From Diphasiastrum complanatum (taxonomy: Eukaryota; Streptophyta; Lycopodiopsida; Lycopodiales; Lycopodiaceae), in assembly GCA_029204225.1 (NCBI GenBank), contig CM055096.1, positions 69,583,444 through 69,647,443 on the forward strand: a stretch of DNA of 64,000 nucleotides, read 5' to 3'. This document shows, piece by piece, positions 21,285-32,382 of the stretch. Numbering within the stretch: position 1 is the stretch's first letter; each line of letters begins with the position of its first letter. The translations under genes and the position numbers were made by a program. The notes beneath the pieces are model-generated. The model was not told the DNA's origin and did not search any database. It saw only the letters and a program-made list of their open reading frames with translations.

Positions 21285-21646
21285 TGTTAGGAACAACATA
21301 ACCACGAGGGAGGCAAAGCTAATCTGATCCACCCAGCATATGCACTCTCTTATAGAATGCCCCTCTTAGCCCAGTGTGAGTTTGCATGCGGTTGGTGGCA
21401 GCTACTGGTACTGACACTCACCGGTCATGCTGCATGCATGGGGTAGCTGATGCATGAGGAGTCCCAGTCCACTGCTGAAGGATTGCATGGCTCCCAACTG
21501 TCATGCATGTGTCTGCAGGGCTTTACTAGCCCTCATACCTACTGCATAGTATGCATGCATGCCACTGACCCACACTATCCTCTGCCTCCAGTGGTTAGCT
21601 GCATCTAGAAGTACTGTTGGGTCAGTACTGTTACGGTCTCGTAACA
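21285..21646 (-). repeat. gypsy-3 3' LTR
   Basis: Begins TGTTAGGAACAACA, ends GTCTCGTAACA. Contains several gcatgcatg runs. Length 362 bp, close to the 358 bp of the A/B/C LTRs. Confidence 0.68.
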
Positions 21647-21662
21647 CACTCCCTCCCCCTTA
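21647..21662 (-). promoter_or_regulatory. gypsy-3 polypurine tract
   Basis: The minus-strand run TAAGGGGGAGGGAG next to the LTR is the same as in gypsy B and C. Confidence 0.7.
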
Positions 21663-22034
21663 AGAGTTGACTTGGTCCTCTAAGACAAAGATTGTATATA
21701 GTTGTCGAAGTATGCTGCCTTTTTCCCAAGTGGCATTGTCAATTGGCTGATCCACGATTAAATATTCCTGATATAGGGTATGGTGTGTCTGCGTCTCCCT
21801 AGAACTAAGAATACTTTTTGGCTCATGTGGAAGTTGTTGAGAATGCACGGGGGGGACTAGAACGCCGTCCCTTACTAGATTGTCTGAATTAGTTAAAGCC
21901 CTTCGCAATTGACTAACATGAAATACTGGATGGACTTTAGTATTGTTTGGGAGTTCTAGCTCATAGGAAACTTTGCCTATTCTCCTAATAATGGTAAATG
22001 GACCACAATACCTAGGCGACAACTTAGCACACAC
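21660..22034 (-). pseudogene. gypsy-3 integrase C-terminus and chromodomain
   Basis: The minus strand reads [54 protein letters not shown] chromodomain-like end follows ([23 protein letters not shown]). Open for 124 codons, but the polypeptide upstream of it is absent. Confidence 0.75.
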
Positions 22035-22115
22035 CCCTGTTTTGAGGGTCCTAGAGTCAGCTGGGACTCAAAGAAACAGATCCGCATACTGCTTAGCTCG
22101 TGTTAGAAAACCGAC

Positions 22116-22713
22116 TTGCTATATAAGTAACCCAAGACAAGATTCCTATTGTGATGAAACAATAGCCAAACACATAAGAGAGAGCACAAGTGATGATAAA
22201 CTCCAACTATGTCCCTTTGCAAATGGCTAGGGTGCACCACATACTTATAAACTTTGGTCTATGCCGAAAAGCAAAAGCAACCTATAAGCAATTGCCTAAT
22301 TAATGTTGTTACTAAATATAGGTAAGTGCCCCTAGAATTAGCATGCATGCATGCATGCATGGCCCAATAATCCTAGTTAACCTAGATGATAACATTAGGG
22401 GTACTAATGTGAACATTAATTCTAGCACTCACCCTTAATGTTTACATTGTCCAGAACTATGCATAGCACAAGTATGCATGTGTATCCTCCATGACGCCCA
22501 TGTAATGAAGATCCTCAATTTCTGATGTAGAATCCATGATCAACTTTGATCTCAATGTCTTCATTACTCAATGTAGAACTTCATATGTCGATCCTTTTCG
22601 TATGAACCTGCTTCATATGACTTTCCAATGACATGCATTTTCGTTTTTTGCTTGTAGATTTTCTAGCTTTTTTTAAAAAGGTGTTCCAGGACCATGTTCT
22701 GGGGATCTATGAT
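22116..22713. other. Spacer with (GCAT)n and a decayed element end
   Basis: No gene. A (GCAT)n run lies at 22341-22361. The last part (ccaggaccatgttctggggatctatg, ending at 22713) resembles the CTATG-ending right termini of the neighbouring elements and may be a decayed one. Confidence 0.4.
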
Positions 22714-22720
22714 ATATATC

Positions 22721-22761
<41 letters not shown>
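22714..22761. repeat. (AT)n tract left of hAT copy 1
   Basis: Mostly TA dinucleotides between a CTATG end at 22713 and the CATAG start at 22762. Confidence 0.9.
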
Positions 22762-22763
<2 letters not shown>

Positions 22764-22774
22764 TAGTGGCACGT

Positions 22775-22862
22775 GGTACCGCCATTATGGTACCGCGGTA
22801 CCATAATGGTTGTACCGCGGTTATGGTGCCGCCCTCAGACCAGCAATACCAGGGCGGCACCA
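22775..22862. repeat. Left subterminal palindromes of hAT copy 1
   Basis: Closely packed GGTACC/CCGCGG motifs, including ggtaccgcggtacc, a 14-bp perfect palindrome. The same set recurs at 39455-39540. Likely transposase-binding or hairpin-forming DNA. Confidence 0.75.
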
Positions 22863-22984
22863 CAAAAATAATATTTTTTATTATTTAAAAACAAAAAAAA
22901 AACCCTTTTGACAGGCTAAAACTAGGTAAAAACTAAGATGTTACTGTACAGGGGGACGGTACTGGGGGCACTATGGGAGAGCGG

Positions 22985-23215
22985 ACCCAATCGGAGTGCG
23001 GCATGTGGGGGAGCAATACATGGGGCAGGTACAGTAGCACATGGGCACTGTGGAGGAGCAGACCATGGACCCAATCGGAGTGCAGCATGTGGGGGAGCAA
23101 TACATCCGGACAGGTACACCGTCACATGGGCACTGTGGAGGAGCAGACCATGGACCCAATCGCAGTGCAGCATGTGGGGGATCAGCACATGGGGCAGGTA
23201 CAGTAGCACATGGGA
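22985..23215. repeat. Subterminal tandem repeat, about 80-bp unit, 2.7 copies
   Basis: The unit contains cacatgggcactgtggagga, gcagaccatggacccaatcg and gtgcagcatgtgggggagca and recurs with small changes. It is conserved at 39660-39900 in copy 4, and single units occur at 29170-29345 and 32045-32165. Open frames here are by-products of the repeat. Confidence 0.75.
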
Positions 23216-23261
23216 TCATCAACAAAAGCAAATTGGGAAACAGGCTGTGGGGTTAAATAGG

Positions 23262-23456
23262 CACTCACGAGACAGTGAGAGAGCCAATGAGAGGGGGTGA
23301 GAGGCATTGTGAGAAGCTGTGAGGGACAGCCAGTGGGAGGCTGTGAGAGAGAGGCATTGTGAGAGGCTGTGTGACAGACTGAGTGAGAGGCTGTGAGAGG
23401 GGGGCTGTGAGAGAGCCAGTGAGAGCCATTGAGAGGCTGTGAGAGGCTGTGAGGGT
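23262..23456. repeat. Degenerate gtgagaggct minisatellite
   Basis: Irregular repeats of gaggctgtgagag and gagccagtgagag just upstream of the accessory ORF start. Probably its 5' untranslated region. Equivalent blocks precede the ORF in copies 3 and 4. Confidence 0.7.
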
Positions 23457-23482
23457 CATTTCGAGCAACAGGGTGTCGTGAG

Positions 23483-23818
23483 ATGGCGGAGGGCGAAGCC
23501 AGGAGGAAGCTCGAGGAAGATGTCCGAAGGCACAACGAAAGGCATCGGAAGCAAGAAGCCGACATTGCAGAGATGCTGCGAGAGACTCGGCAGAGACACC
23601 CAGAGCTGCAGATCCTCGCCCCCGTTGTCGAGCTGGATTTGGATGAGCAGATCGGAATGAACTTCACACGACGACAGCTCATCATGGTCAGGGAAAGGGC
23701 TGCCCGCCGTCGGGCTGACCAGGAGGCAGCTCGCCCAACCGGGAGGCAGAGCGAGAGCGACAGAACAATGCACCTGACGAGGGCGAGGAGTCTGTGGAGG
23801 ATCCGTAGAAATGTTTAG
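23483..23818 (+). CDS. Accessory ORF2 of hAT family, copy 1 (frame altered at C-terminus)
   Basis: Encodes MAEGEARRKLEEDVRRHNER, HRKQEADIAEMLRETRQRHP, then LDLDEQIGMNFTRRQLIMVR and ERAARRRADQEAA. It is highly charged, predicted alpha-helical with coiled-coil character by eye, and has no family I recognise. Start ATG 23483 is conserved in the three copies that keep this ORF. Relative to copy 4 it lacks some proline/alanine linker residues, and an indel near the end changes the last 25 or so residues. It is convergent with the transposase gene, lying at the opposite end of the element. Function unknown; conservation suggests a role in transposition or element regulation. Confidence 0.6.
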   Translation: MAEGEARRKLEEDVRRHNERHRKQEADIAEMLRETRQRHPELQILAPVVELDLDEQIGMNFTRRQLIMVRERAARRRADQEAARPTGRQSESDRTMHLTRARSLWRIRRNV

Positions 23819-24306
23819 CATAGATGGGATCTAGCCGTATGTGGCTGACTGTTGTTATTTAATGTTCATCAGTAGATGAGGCAGTATTTAGTGTCTGGCA
23901 TGGTGTAAAGAACAACCCCAGCCGTATGCGGCGGGAATACGTATTGTAGTTTTGATACATCTGTGAATTAATGTACGGTGTGTTTTTTGTGCAATGCGTG
24001 CCTTGTGTATTGCAATCTGATGTATGTGATTATGAAATGCTATCAGGGGAGTTGTATTTTTGTGTTCTGCATATGCTCTCAAACTCTGTACTGAAAACTA
24101 ATTGAAAACACGCACACACCATTTGAAGTAAAACTGCAAGTAGAACATCACAATTACAAATTCACAAATACACATTGTGTAGTGAATAGAATACGTCCAA
24201 CACTAAATATAATATGAAAAATGGTCTGAATACAGTGTTTGACCATCTGGCCGCCAAACATGGAACATGATATCAAACTGCTAAAAATAAAATGACGGAG
24301 CTACAA
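23819..24306. other. Region between ORF2 and transposase 3' ends
   Basis: AT-rich convergent intergenic DNA of hAT copy 1, likely carrying both 3' ends. No clear polyadenylation signal is assigned and no other gene seen. Confidence 0.5.
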
Positions 24307-27300
24307 TCAATGCTCTGCCTCAAACTCAGATGAATGCTCCGGAGACAACTCAGGGCCCCGAGCTGACTCTCGCAACTGATATCTATGTCTGTCTGGTACT
24401 GGCATGGGCTGTGTATCCAAGGGGGAAGAGTCGTCATCCTCATCCTCCCAATCTGCCTCCCCATCAGCCCCCAAGCAGGCTAAACCAACAACACCTGCTG
24501 CAGCTGGCTGTAATACAGCACCTCTACCAGCAACTGGAGCCCTGCGAGGTCGTCCTCTCTTCCCTGGCAGTTTCTGTGCCCTGCCTTTCTTGTTCGGTGC
24601 ACCCTTGGGCCTTCCTGGCCGCTTGCGGACGAGGGGAGCCGTCAATGCCTCATCACCCCCATGCAGATCACCTGGCTGACTAGGCTGAGCCCAAGCTGCG
24701 GCCGGCTGGGATAGAGTAGCCAAAGATTGGTGTCCCTGTGCAACTGATAGTGGAGGATAGGTCCGAGGAGTGTGTGCCCGTGGGCCTGCTGCTGGTGGAG
24801 GAACTAGATGTGGAGGGGCCGTCCCTGTAGGAGGCAAGTACAACGGCGATAAGTACTGAAAGGGGCGCTGTGGTGGACGGTACTGGTACATCGTGGGTGC
24901 TGCCAAAGGAGGAGGATGTGCTGTGGGTGCTGCCAAAGGAGGAGCGGGTGCCGTGGGTGCTGCCAATGGAGGAGGATGTGCCGTGGGTGCTGCCACTGGA
25001 GGAGCGTCTGTAGATGTGAGTGCTGCAAGAGAAGATCTGGGCACAGATGGTGGCCTGCCATGGAGACCTACTGCTGCAAAAGTGGATGGCGATGAAGGGG
25101 CTGCAGGCCTCAACGGTATCGGTGGCACTGGAGGTGCTGTGCGGCACACATACACCCTCTGAGGAACTGGAGGAACTGCAGGCACCTCGTGTAGCTACTC
25201 TGGCTGAGACTCTGTGTAGGGCATGCTGGCTAGAGAGGATGGGGGTGCCCTGACGCTCGGCATCTGCTGGGCCTCTGAATCCAAGTCTGCAATCAAGTCG
25301 TCCAGCTGGGCATCCGAATACAAATGGTCTGGGCTCTGGGACTCATCATGAGCACCATCCTCGGGAACATCCCGTGCCTCATCCTGTGCACCATGTGGAC
25401 CCGGCATGGCCTCCCAATCAGTACAATCAAATTTGGTGACTCCTCTGGTGTGCTGTCATAGAAATGCCTATGGCTCTGTGATGCACGCATCCAAGCAGCT
25501 GCAGAAGGTAAACCCAAATCAGTCTGCCCCCTATCAAGAGCCTCCTCCATCATATCAACATAAGAAGGTATGCCACTGGCCCCCCCTGTGTGCCCTGCCC
25601 GTCTCCCGGTATAATCTGTGGCATGTGTCCCACCTCTACCACGTGATGCACCTATGACCCCTGCTCTAGGCGTGTGCCCAACACCTGTATCATATGCCTC
25701 ATCCTGCTCTGATCTGGCGAACACAACCCGAATAGGCTCATCCTCATCCTAATCATCCTCTGACACTGGCTCATCTGCCTCGTACAATGGGGGCGCTCTG
25801 TGCTCAAGCCCAAGCTCTCTCTCTCTCTCTCTCTCATCTCGGCAAGCTCCCTCTCTCTCTCTGCCATCAACTGTGTGCCCAAGTCATCTGCAAGCATGGG
25901 ATGGGTGCTGTCCGTAGGCAAGTCAACCTGGCGCTCCAAATCGGATATCTTCGTCTGCAAGGTTTAAAATTGGCATGTCAGAGAAACAACTCTATCAAGA
26001 AATGAAACCAACATACCAGGAGTCAACCAACATACTATGAAAGGTTAGCTTATCACCTGCAATGCGCTCGTAATGGTCGGAAGTCTCCTGGCGAGACGTG
26101 CGTTGGTGCTACAGAACACCAACCGCTCCAACTGACTCACTGACAACCGGTTTCTTCTCCTCGTGTGAATGAGTGCCCATGTGCTCCAATTACGCTCACA
26201 CACGGAGGCAGCACAATCCTGTGGTGCGTGCATTGAAATACTTCAGCACATTGTCTTCAACGAAACACAACAATGGAGGATAAATGAGATGCATACCTGA
26301 GAAAGGACACGCAGTGCAAGACGCTGTATAGATGGGTATGTGCTACCGAACATGGTCCACCGGGTAATGGGTAGCTGCCTCCTCTATGGATCCTGAGCAG
26401 CCGGGTGGCCGAATGTGCCCATGCCGAAACGAAATGCAGCGAGCTCCTCCATGAGCCTGATAGGATCCAAACCTATGTGTGGACCCACCCTGTGAATGTT
26501 CTGAAGCCAATCGGCCTCGAGCTCCCTGTCTGCGATCTGTGTCGGAGAGAGGAAGAGGGGATGCAGCATGTGTGCAACACTGTCGATACTCCTGTGGAAG
26601 TAGTACCGCGTCTCCCAGATGAACTTCAGCTCTGTCATCCTGCAGGTGAGAGGCATGTGGTTTAGGGCATTACGAAAAAACGTAACATCGACAGAAAAAC
26701 AAACTAGCAAACACTAAAAAGATAAAGAACAATTACAACACTGTACTGCTTACCTCTCTGGCTGCAAGATGGGCAGCTGCAGGAACTATCCAATCCGGTC
26801 CATGAGCTCATATACCAGTCCAAGTGTCGACCCCTCGCTGTCAGCCATGCGGAGCACAATGTAAAGTGGTCGAAGCAGTCCTGACAATGTCTGTGCATCC
26901 CTCCAAAACTGGTCTCCCCTCACCGTGGAAGAAAAGTGCTCCCCATCCTCAGTGCGCGGAAATGTACTGGCACACCAAAGATCACTGGCAACCATCTGTA
27001 GAAGCTGCGCCTTGCACCTGATCAGACGGTCGATGACCACCAAGTCGAATGCAAAGCGTGTGGGGGCTGGCTTACGGAGGTCTAGATGGCTGAACACCCG
27101 GAACATGGCAAGAACGCGCCTCTTTCTCGTGACAAAAGTCACCAGGAAGAGGGCCTCACGAACGATGGCTCTAACCCAGGGAAGTGCACCTATGTCCCCC
27201 ATCAGAAGGTCTATGCCGTGTGCAGCACAGGGGGTATGAACAATGTGAGGGAACTCGGCCTCTAGCAGTACACCCATCTGAATGCAGTTCGTGGCATTGT

Positions 27301-28642
27301 CCGTCACCACTGTGACGACATGCTGTGGGCCTATGGACAGGATGGAAGACCTGATGACATCAAACATGAACTCTGCAGATATGACTCTCCCCCCCCTGCT
27401 GCAATCCACTGCCCTCAAAAACTGTGCGCCCATGCAGCTGGAGACCAGTATGTTGAGGATCGGCCTCCTCCTGACATCAGTCCAGCCATCGGACATGATG
27501 CTGCAACCGTAAGTGGCCCAGTGGCGACGTAGAGGCTCCATCTCTCTAGACAGTGACTCGACCCTATCCCTCAGCATGTGTGTGCGAACAACCTCTGAAC
27601 TAGGGACTCTCCAGCTAGGGCTGACAGACTGTGCAAGGCGGAAGGCCCTTCTGAAGGGCTCGGAGTCGGTGATGTCAAATGGAAGGTTCAGCTCATAAAT
27701 CAGGCTGGCCACGGCCTGTGTGGCCTCTCTATCCATGTGCGGCTGATGCGCGCCGCGAATGCTCTGCTGCCTAAGAACTCTCCTAGCTGGGCGACGGGTA
27801 GCGGACCTCCAGCACGGTGCACCAAACGTGACGGGAATGGATGATGACGCAACAGCCTGGGCACTAGTGGATGCATCAGCTGTAGACGTGGAATGGGGAG
27901 AGTGGGATGCACTGGCCGGGATGGGTGCAGCAGCGTAAGTGGGGTACACTGGTGGAGGGTGGACATCTGGCATGGGATACGAAAACTGCTGGGTAGGGTG
28001 GTCATCCGGATGTGAAGGGAGGGAGGAAGGGATCTCCTCAACATCCTGGAAGGCCTCGTCACTGGCATCCGGGGCCTGCTCCTGCTCGGGAGGTGGAGAG
28101 TCCATGAGAAAGTCGTAAACTGGGGGAGTGCGAGCAACAGTAGGTGGTGGTGGAACCACAGTGGCAACTGGCGGACGCGGTGGGACAGGATCCATCGGAA
28201 TGGGTGCAGATGGGGGTGCGTGAGGTGGAACTGTCTGAGAGGGACGAGGGGCAAAGGGACTGGACGAGGATGCACTCCCTCTCCTTGTGCGTGCCAGCCA
28301 AGCAGGCAGCAACTCGGGGTCAACCACGTAAGGAGTGGTGCAAAACCGAAGAACACCCTCCGAAATGGTGTTCTCCCCCGCCACAAGACGTGGCCCGTAG
28401 GTATCCAAAAGTCGCTGCCTGACGGGAACGGACATGCTGGCACAGGGGGCAGCATTCCGTGTGCAACCATCTCTCGCGCGTGCGCCGAGTAGGTGACCTT
28501 TAAGGCGAGTGAGGGTGGCAACGAACTCTGTCAGGCAATATCGACAGCGCACTATCCTTGCACCGGACTTGTTAGACTTGTCGGGAACCCGCCTGACAAT
28601 GTCCACCTCGTCCCACAAATCGGCAAGGTTGGAATGCACCAT
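24307..28642 (-). pseudogene. hAT transposase, copy 1 (four exons, AT-hook C-terminus)
   Basis: Exons by splice signals and phase are 28642-26754, 26639-26297, 26218-26057 and 25954-24307. Start MVHSNLADLWDEVD at 28642, conserved in the other copies. Domains in order: BED-type zinc finger (VRCRYCLTEFVATLTRLKGH); a Pro-rich linker; the DUF659/RNase H-fold core with SIMSDGWTDVRRRP, VVTDNATNC and TPCAAHGIDLL; hAT helical part (LHPLFLSPTQIADRELEADW); dimerisation exon (DCAASVCERNWSTWALIH). The long last exon has a coiled-coil start (TKISDLERQVDLP), an acidic region, HPPPLAAPT repeats and AT-hooks (RKRPGRPKGAP, KRGRPRRAP). Stops: CAG to TAG at 26788, 25751 and 25197, GAG to TAG at 26386. Frameshifts occur in the last exon. 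Confidence 0.75.
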
Positions 28643-28934
28643 CTCTGTAGAAAGGACTGGGGAAAGAAGGCAGAGATCTCTGTGGGTGCGATAGGAGTCG
28701 GAAGGCTTGAAAAAACCACAATAAAGGCCGAAATAGCAATAGCAGGGGAGGACGCGATCAGTGCAATGCGAAGACAGCCGGGAGGGCACGGACAGTAGGG
28801 CGATGGGCAGACAGCAGGGAGGGCGCGGACAGTAGGGCGACGGGCAGGGAGAGAGATGAAGCGAGGGGGGGGGATTAGGTTAAAAAAAAATACAGCAATA
28901 TATTAAATATTAAAAAATATTATATACTAAAAAA
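28643..28934 (-). promoter_or_regulatory. Transposase 5' flank of hAT copy 1
   Basis: From the transposase start to the right subterminal palindromes. Includes gggagggcgcggacagtagg-type short repeats (28776-28845) and an AT-rich block. Position makes it the promoter region; no confident TATA box is called. Confidence 0.4.
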
Positions 28935-29030
28935 TAATATATAGTGGTACCGCGGATCAGTATGGATCCGCGGTACCACACTGGATCCGCGGTACCGGGA
29001 TCCGCGGATCCTGGTACCGCTGGATCTATG
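28935..29030. repeat. Right subterminal palindromes of hAT copy 1
   Basis: Repeated GGTACCGCGGATCC blocks ending in CTATG. In reverse complement it matches the start of the copy 4 right part at 49416-49510. Confidence 0.78.
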
Positions 29031-31583
29031 ATATATATATATATATATTTTTTAAATATTTCTAAGAATTTTTTTTTGCATATTAACTACCAAAAATGGA
29101 CAAACAAAAGTAAAAAAAAAGGTTCTGGGTGTAAAAAACGAGGGTACAGTACATGATATAGGGGACTGGTGCAGTGGCACATGGGCACTACGGGTGAGCA
29201 GACCGAGGGGCCAATGGGAGACCAACACAGGGGGGTAGCATCACATGGGGGCAAGTACAGAGGCACATGGGCACTGTGGGTGAGCAGACCATGGGCCCAA
29301 TGGGAGACCAACACAGGGGGGGAGCATCACATGGGGGCAGGTACAGAGGCAGCCTCGAGTTCCCTGTCTGCGATCTGTGTCGAAGAGAGGAAGAGGGGAT
29401 GCAGCATGTGTGCAACGCTGTGGATACTCCTGTGGAAGTAGTTCCACCGCGTCTCCCATATGAACTTCAGCTCTGGCATCCTGCAGTTGAGAGGCATGTG
29501 GTTTAGGGCATTACGAAAAAACGTAACATTGATAGAAAAACAAACTAGCAACCATTGAAAAGATAAAGAACAATTACAACACTGTACCGCTTACCTCTCT
29601 GGCTGCAAGATGGGCAGCTACAGGAACTGTCCAATCCGGTCCATGAGCTCATACACCAATCCAAGTGTCGACCCCTCGCTGTCAGCCATGCGGAGCACAA
29701 TGTAGAGTGGTCGAAGCAGTCCTGACAATGTCTATGCATCCCTCCAGAACTGGTCTCCCCTCACCGTGGAAGAAAAGTGCTCCCCATCCTCAGTGCGCGG
29801 AAATGTACTGGCACACCAAAGATCACTGGCAACCATCTGTAGAAGTTGGGCCCTGCACCTTATCAAACGGTCGATGACCACCAAGTCGAATGCAAAGCGT
29901 GTGGGGGCTGGCTTACGGAGGTCCAGATGGCTGAACACTCGGAACATGGCAAGAACACGCCTCTTTCTGGTGACAAAAGTCACCAGGAAGAGGGCCTCCC
30001 GGACGATGGCTCTAACCCAGGGAAGTGCTCCTATGTCCCCCATCAGAAGGTCTATGCCGTGCGCTGCACAGGGGGTATGAACAATATGAGGCTAGCAGTA
30101 CACCCATCTGAATGCAATTTGTGGCATTGTCCGTCACCACCGTGACGACATGTTGTGGGCCTATGGCTAGGATGGAAGACCTGATGACATCAAACATGAA
30201 CTCTGTAGATATGACTCTCCCCCCCATGCTGCAATCCACTCTCCTCAAAAATTGTGTGCCCATGCAGCTGGAGACCAGTATGTTGAGGATCGGCCTCCTC
30301 CTGCCCTGTGTGGCCTCTCTGTCCATGTGCGGCTGATGCGCGCCGCGAATGGTCTGCTGCACAAGGGCTCTCCCTGGTGGGCGACGGGTGGTGGACCTCC
30401 AGCACGGTGCACCAACCGTGACGGGAATGGACGATGACGCGACAAGCTGGGCACTGGTGGATGCATCGACTGTAGACGTGGAATGGGGAGAGTGGGATGC
30501 ACTGGCAGGGATGGGTGCAGCGGCATAGGTGGGGTGCACTGGTGGAGGGGCAACATCTGGCATGGGGTACGAACACTGCTGGCTGAGGAGGTCATCCGGA
30601 TGGGAAGGGAAGGAAGAAGGGATCTCTTCCACATCCTTGAAGGCCCCAGCAGTAGCATCCTGGGCCTGCTCAGGTGGCGGAGAGTCCATGAGAAAGTCGT
30701 AGACTGGGGGAGTGCGAGCAACAGTGGGTGGTGGTGGAACCGCAGTGGCAACTGGCGGACGCGATGGGATGGGATCCACCGGAATCTGAGTAGATGGGGG
30801 TGCGTGAGGCAGAACTGTTTGAGGGGGATGAGGGGCAAAGGGACTGGAGGAGGATGCACTCCCTCTCCTCGTGCGTGCCAGCCAAGTAGGCAACAACTTT
30901 GGGTCAGCCACATAAGGAGCGGTGCAAAATTGGAGAATGCCCTCCGAAATGGTGTTCTCCCCTGCCACGAGCCGCAGCCCGTAGGTGTCCAGTAGTCGCT
31001 GCCTGTCGGGGACGGTCATGCTGCCACAAGGGGCAGCATTCAAGGTGGCACCATTTTTGGCGCGTGCACCGAGCAGATGGCCTTTAAGGCGAGTGAGGGA
31101 TGCAGCAAACTCGACGAGACAGTATCGGCAGCGCACGATCTTCTGACTGGTCTTGTTGGCCTTGTCGGCAACCCGCCTGACAATGTCTACCTCGTCCCAC
31201 AGACTGGAAAGGTCGGATTGCACCATTGCAGATGAAATGAGGGATGGATTGCTGGAAAAAAAACAGCAGGGTTCACTGTTGGACAGACGCTGAAAATGGG
31301 CGAAGGCAGGGCGAAGCAAGTCAAATGCAAGGCAAGGCGTTGCGTGGGCGAAGGGCGACGCAAGGAATCAGAAGGCAGGTAGGCAAAAACAACAGCGATG
31401 GCAGGGCGGAGGAGGGCCCAAAAAAATTTCAGATGAAATGCGAGGGGGGCGGTAGGTTTAGGTTAAAAAGAATTTAAAAAAATATTAAGTATTAAATAAA
31501 TTATTATATTGTGGTATCGCGGTACCAACATGGTACCGCGGTACTAGTATGGTCCCGCGGTACCGGGATCCGCGGGACCTATG
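29031..31583 (-). mobile_element. hAT-type DNA transposon, copy 2 (internally deleted)
   Basis: Same family as copy 1. The left terminus is missing: it begins inside an AT tract next to the end of copy 1, as if copy 1 inserted into or recombined with the internal AT tract of copy 2. ORF2, the last two transposase exons and part of the second are deleted (junction near 29350). The right end is intact (GGTACC-rich, ending CTATG at 31583). Confidence 0.75.
29350..31226 (-). pseudogene. hAT transposase, copy 2
   Basis: Start MVQSDLSSLWDEVDIVRRV at 31226. It carries the BED finger (VRCRYCLVEFAASLTRLKGH), Pro-rich linker, part of the core (NILVSSCMGTQFLR, VVTDNATNC) and the helical part to LHPLFLSSTQ. 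A deletion of about 240 bp near 30302 removes the SDGWTD catalytic block, and an 11-bp deletion near 30092 shifts the frame. Exons 3 and 4 are absent. Not functional. Confidence 0.75.
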
Positions 31584-31588
31584 ATATA

Positions 31589-31843
31589 CATAGGTCCCGC
31601 GGATCCAGGTACCGCGGGACCATATTGGTACCACGGTACCATGTCGGTCGGCTGTACCAAAAAAAAAAAAAAAAAAAATTGCGAAAATAACACGGGAATT
31701 TTCCTATTTATTTTTTATTTTTTTATTTTTTTATTTTATATTATGGTACCGCCCTGGTACCGCGGATCCCAGGGCGGTACCGTACCGGCGGTACCACTGT
31801 TATGGTACCTGCGGTACCATAACAGCGGTACCAGGGGACACTG
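31589..31843 (-). mobile_element. Small non-autonomous element (MITE-a), copy 1
   Basis: 255 bp from CATAGGTCCCGCGG to GGGGACACTG. Its reverse complement matches 39207-39402: same GGTACC blocks, central A/T-rich stretch and cgaaaataacacggg core. Ends resemble those of the hAT copies, so it is probably mobilised by the same transposase. Only 5 bp (ATATA) separates it from copy 2. Confidence 0.7.
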
Positions 31844-31859
31844 ATATATATATATATAT
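31844..31859. repeat. (AT)8 tract
   Basis: Pure AT between the MITE-a end and the CATAG start of hAT copy 3. Confidence 0.9.
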
Positions 31860-32382
31860 CATAGTGTCCGCTGGTATGGTACCACTGGTACGTTACCGCC
31901 CTAGGATCTGTGCGGTACCAGGGCGGTACCATTTTTAATATATATATATATATATATATATTTTTAATATTTAATTTTTACCTACGAAAATAGGTTAAAA
32001 AAATGGAAAAAAAACAGGGTTTTGGGTGTTAAAAAAAAGGGTACAGTACATGGTGCAGGGGACTGGTGCAACAACACATGGGCACTGTGTGTGAGCAGAC
32101 CATGGGGCCAACGGGAGAGCAACACAGGGGGGGAGCATCACATGGGGGCAGGTACAGAGGCACATGGAGGGATGATGGGGATCCACATGGCCGATCAGGC
32201 TGTGGGGATAAATAAGCACTCACAATGCCATTGTGAGGCATTTTCAGAGGCTGTGAGAGAGCCAGTGATAGCCAGTGAGAGCAAGCGAGAGCCAGTGACA
32301 GGCTTGAGAGGCTGTTTGAGAGCTAGGGTGCTGTAAGAGGGTGTTCGAGGGCCAGGGTGCTGTGAGGAGAAGGTCGATCGAG

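Larger units (their letters stand above)
21285..22115 (-). mobile_element. Ty3/gypsy element gypsy-3, 3'-end remnant
   Basis: Minus-strand fragment consisting of a 362-bp LTR, a polypurine tract and the integrase C-terminus plus chromodomain. It is related to the gypsy A/B/C family at 42.7-61 kb: the LTR shares the terminal ctcgtaaca and the following ctccctcccccttaag, and the protein is about 60-70 percent alike by eye. Everything upstream of the integrase tail is missing. Confidence 0.75.
22762..29030 (-). mobile_element. hAT-type DNA transposon, copy 1 (most complete)
   Basis: A 6.27-kb element bounded by CATAG at 22762 and CTATG at 29030 and flanked by AT dinucleotide tracts. It contains GGTACCGCGG/GGATCC palindrome-rich ends (about 22775-22860 and 28935-29030), a tandem-repeat block, a minisatellite, a small plus-strand ORF, and a four-exon minus-strand transposase of about 1,346 codons. 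The transposase carries BED-finger, DUF659 and hAT-dimerisation signatures, which place it in the hAT superfamily. The 8-bp target duplication of hAT elements cannot be distinguished inside (AT)n. Three CAG to TAG stops, one GAG to TAG stop and small indels mean this copy is dead. Confidence 0.8.

Noticed and set aside
22985-23215. CRISPR-like array
   Set aside because: Eukaryotic element, units contiguous without unique spacers; no CRISPR anywhere in the window.
22938-23300. Overlapping ORFs on both strands in the subterminal tandem repeat
   Set aside because: Tandem repeat units of length near a multiple of three keep all frames open; no conserved start or domain.
24893-25253. Gly/Ala-rich repeat proteins on the plus strand (VGAAKGGG units)
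   Set aside because: Antisense reading of the HPPPLAAPT repeat region of the transposase C-terminal exon.
27700-28521. Long ORFs antisense to hAT transposase exon 1 (also 30245-30913 and 49993-50748)
   Set aside because: They are shadow frames of the GC-rich, Pro-rich linker; domain signatures lie only in the transposase frame.
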